Positions 61,821-64,000 of a DNA stretch of 64,000 nt are shown piece by piece. The stretch is from positions 32,775 to 96,774 of the forward strand of contig NCSJ02000156.1 in assembly GCA_002812745.2 (NCBI GenBank), read 5' to 3'. The first letter of the stretch is position 1. Each line of letters opens with the position of its first letter. The DNA is from Scytalidium lignicola. Lineage: Eukaryota > Ascomycota > Leotiomycetes. Under the pieces are notes generated by a model. The model saw only the letters and a list, made by a program, of their open reading frames with translations. It searched no databases and had not been told where the DNA came from. The position numbers were made by a program, and so were the translations under genes.

Positions 61821-62608
61821 TCTGGGATGGGCAAAGGAATATTAAGATCGAGGGCTTTGGTGAATGTAGGAGATAACGGAAGAAGCAAAGGCTCACTGGG
61901 GACAATTCTAAAGCTTCAATACAATACTAAAAAGTCTCACTTAAGCAACGAATCTAAATGATCCATTTGTCTAAGTGTCTGCGTACCTGAAAGTGGGATG
62001 GAATTGTTGACAAAGACGAAGAGCTTGCATTAACTTACACGTGTATAGAAGAATAAGCAGAGATTAATAGAACACTCAGGACACTAATGGTTTCAACTTT
62101 CCACACCATTCAACCATGGGCGATAAGAAATCCTCGCAAGATAAACGCGGAGATTGCATTTATCTGATAAATTCTGTTGAAGAAATAGGAAAAGATCAAC
62201 AATGGGGGTTCGTTATCTACGCTGGATCCCCTTTCAGAAGCGAGCTCAGTAATCTTCTTCTCTGCCGTTCCTTGATAAGCATTCACCCGTTACAGGCATT
62301 CTACATGAGACCTAGTTCTGTGAAGCTTTTTAAGTGAAACTCATTCTATCTGGTTGGGCGAACGGGCGAACTGGGCGATCAAGGGTTAATCTGGCGGTCA
62401 CTCACTTTTGTTAGTAGTCAGAATCAAAATCTGATGCTAGATTTGCCTTTTACCTCAGAGATGAGTTATCCATCAGAAGTGGGATTCGAATGGTACATCT
62501 TAGTATCTTCCTTTTTCCCACAACCTGATATCTGCATCTTCTTTCCTACCTTCGAACTTTTTCTTTTTCAGCCGTGTAGTCCTATTTCCTCCAGGCATCA
62601 ATCTAATT
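61821..62608. promoter_or_regulatory. Divergent promoter, amidohydrolase / MFS transporter
   Basis: This 788-bp gap separates two divergent starts, so the genes may be co-expressed. Frames at 62116-62337 and 62434-62625 have no recognisable content. Confidence 0.45.
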
Positions 62609-64000
62609 ATGGCGACACGTTATGAAGATGTCGTTCCTGGTACAGTTCACCTCGTGGACCTTGGTGGCGATATGCATACACGACATCTAGACGAGAACAA
62701 AGACATTGTCCTGGTGCCCAAACCAAGCACCGATCCTGAAGATCCTTTAAATTGGAGTCGAAAGAGGAAGCTACTTGCCATTAACATGTGTTACGTGTAT
62801 ACTATAGGAGTTGGGATATCAACTGCAGTTCAATATTCAAGTACCTCGGCCAAGCATTTTCATGATTCTTAGACTAATTGCCGTCAGTTCTTGTGAACAT
62901 TGCTGATGATACTGGTATCACAGTTGCGCAGCTCAATCTGGGAACTGGCTTGATGTTCTTGTTCCTAGGTTGGGCATGCCTGCTGTGGCAACCTTTGGCA
63001 TTGGTCTATGGGCGTCGTGGCGTCTATATCATTTCATCGTTCCTGTGCGTCTTTCCAGTTCTATGGTCAGCATACAGTACTTCAAAGGGTGAATGGTACG
63101 CTCATCGAATTATTCTTGGTATTGTTGCCTCGCCCATTGAGTCTTTACCAGTTCGTATTTTGACATCTCGAGCTCTAATTAAGGCTAATATGTTTGTAGG
63201 AAGTCACGGTACCTGACTTGTTTTTTGCTCATGATCGAGGTACATACATGGGAATCTACGCATTTTTGTTATTTGGCTCCAACTTCCTGGCCCCGTAAGT
63301 CAAACTCTTAGAAGTCATCTGATAACAGCTAATTCAAGTAGCTTCTTTGCTGGTTGGATCAATGTCGCTGCTGGATGGCGATGGGTCATGTGGTTTGGTG
63401 CTATCTTCCAAGCAGTTGCCACTATCATCATCTACTTTTTCATGGAAGAAACGATGTATTTCAGAGGTACAGTAGAAGGTGTAGACTCGGAAGATGTCAG
63501 CAATGGGACGTCAACACCTGTAGACGCAGGAATTGCTACCACTGAAACCGACGAGAAAATCGAAATGGCGGGAATTCCAATCACGGTGATAACGCGGAAC
63601 AATACTACCACTATCCCCAAACGAACCTACTGGAAGAAGCTGCAACTCTTCATAAAGATGCCCGGTCGTCCATCTCTCAAGCAGCTGTGGACAATGATGT
63701 ACCGCCCTCTTCTCATCATGTATTATTTCCCCTGTGTCACATGGGCCGGCTTGTAAGCATACTTCCCCCTATAGTGAACTCCAGATCCTAAGCTTTCCAG
63801 CGTCTACGGAACTTGTCTATCCTGGTACAACGTCCTCAACGCAACCGCCAGCTCCGTCCTCTCCACCGTGCCCTACAACTTCTCCTCGGGGCTGGTCGGG
63901 ACCGCATACCTCTCGCCCGTTGTCGGCGCGGGTCTCGGCGCCCTCTGGAGTGGATGGTCGGCGGACAAGCTCGCGATCCGGCTCGCGCGCCGCAACAATG
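62609..64000 (+). CDS. MFS transporter (12-TM type), 5' part, cut by window end
   Basis: The fungal MFS N-terminus is clear: DPEDPLNWSRKRK before the first helix, GWACLLWQPLALVYGRRGVY (loop 2-3 motif with GRR), and PDLFFAHDRGTYMGIY. Four introns (62841-62887, 63151-63199, 63297-63341, 63753-63800) splice in frame. A long hydrophilic central loop follows helix 6 (63.45-63.6 kb). The reading continues to the window end without a stop. The substrate is unknown. After the last intron G+C rises from about 47% to about 65% (131 of 200 bases), an abrupt change inside one gene. Confidence 0.88.

Noticed and set aside
62116..62337. 73-codon frame between the amidohydrolase and MFS genes
   Set aside because: It sits in the divergent promoter, with no recognisable motif.
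1..64000. CRISPR arrays, tRNA or rRNA genes, riboswitches
   Set aside because: No regular spaced repeats, cloverleaf-like or rRNA-like sequence was noticed on reading; a covariance-model scan was not possible.

Overview
This window is nuclear DNA of a filamentous ascomycete (Pezizomycotina). Every gene that can be reconstructed is split by short introns, mostly 45-135 bp, with GT...AG ends and CTAAC or CTGAC branch sites. The proteins are of fungal type (separate FAS alpha and beta subunits, a fungal NRPS, an ABC-C transporter with a TMD0). Repeats carry C-to-T and G-to-A decay that looks like RIP. I cannot name the genus.

The first 47 kb is a secondary-metabolite gene cluster of about 43% GC in the places I counted. 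In order it holds: FAS beta (+, 1054-7404), ABC-C transporter (-, 8334-13573), THEM6-like hotdog-fold protein (-, 14571-15569), branched-chain-type aminotransferase (+, 16143-17602), glutamine-hydrolysing asparagine synthetase (-, 18296-20382), a dead Tc1/mariner copy with intact ends (21241-22625), a four-module NRPS (-, 23036-36883), a LINE remnant (about 37.6-38.9 kb), a cytochrome P450 (-, 39105-40975) and FAS alpha (+, 41784-47084). P450 and FAS alpha diverge from one 0.8 kb promoter. No pathway transcription factor is visible.

By analogy with HC-toxin and apicidin clusters, the FAS pair would make a short or medium acyl chain. The P450 would oxidise it, the aminotransferase would turn a 2-oxo acid into a 2-amino fatty acid, and the NRPS would place it in a small peptide that the ABC-C pump exports. 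This is inference. Unlike those clusters, this one has its own copies of both FAS subunits, an asparagine synthetase and a hotdog protein. Its NRPS ends in an epimerization domain with no visible release domain, and two of its four A domains have the same specificity code.

From 47.1 to about 55.9 kb lies a very AT-rich, repeat-decayed block. It holds three copies of a 194-bp copia-type LTR, two fossil RNase H segments, a degenerate 30-bp repeat array and the N-terminal stub of a second Tc1-type transposase. It separates the cluster from genes of different base composition: a GC-rich quinone oxidoreductase-like MDR gene (-, 56249-57244), an M20-family N-carbamoyl amino-acid hydrolase-like gene (-, 60181-61820) and an MFS transporter (+, from 62609, cut by the window end).

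Single N characters always lie beside A or T runs. Two fall in coding exons (23843 in the NRPS, 43491 in FAS alpha). With the N left out, both genes keep one reading frame over exon totals that are exact multiples of three, so I treat the apparent frameshifts as assembly artefacts.
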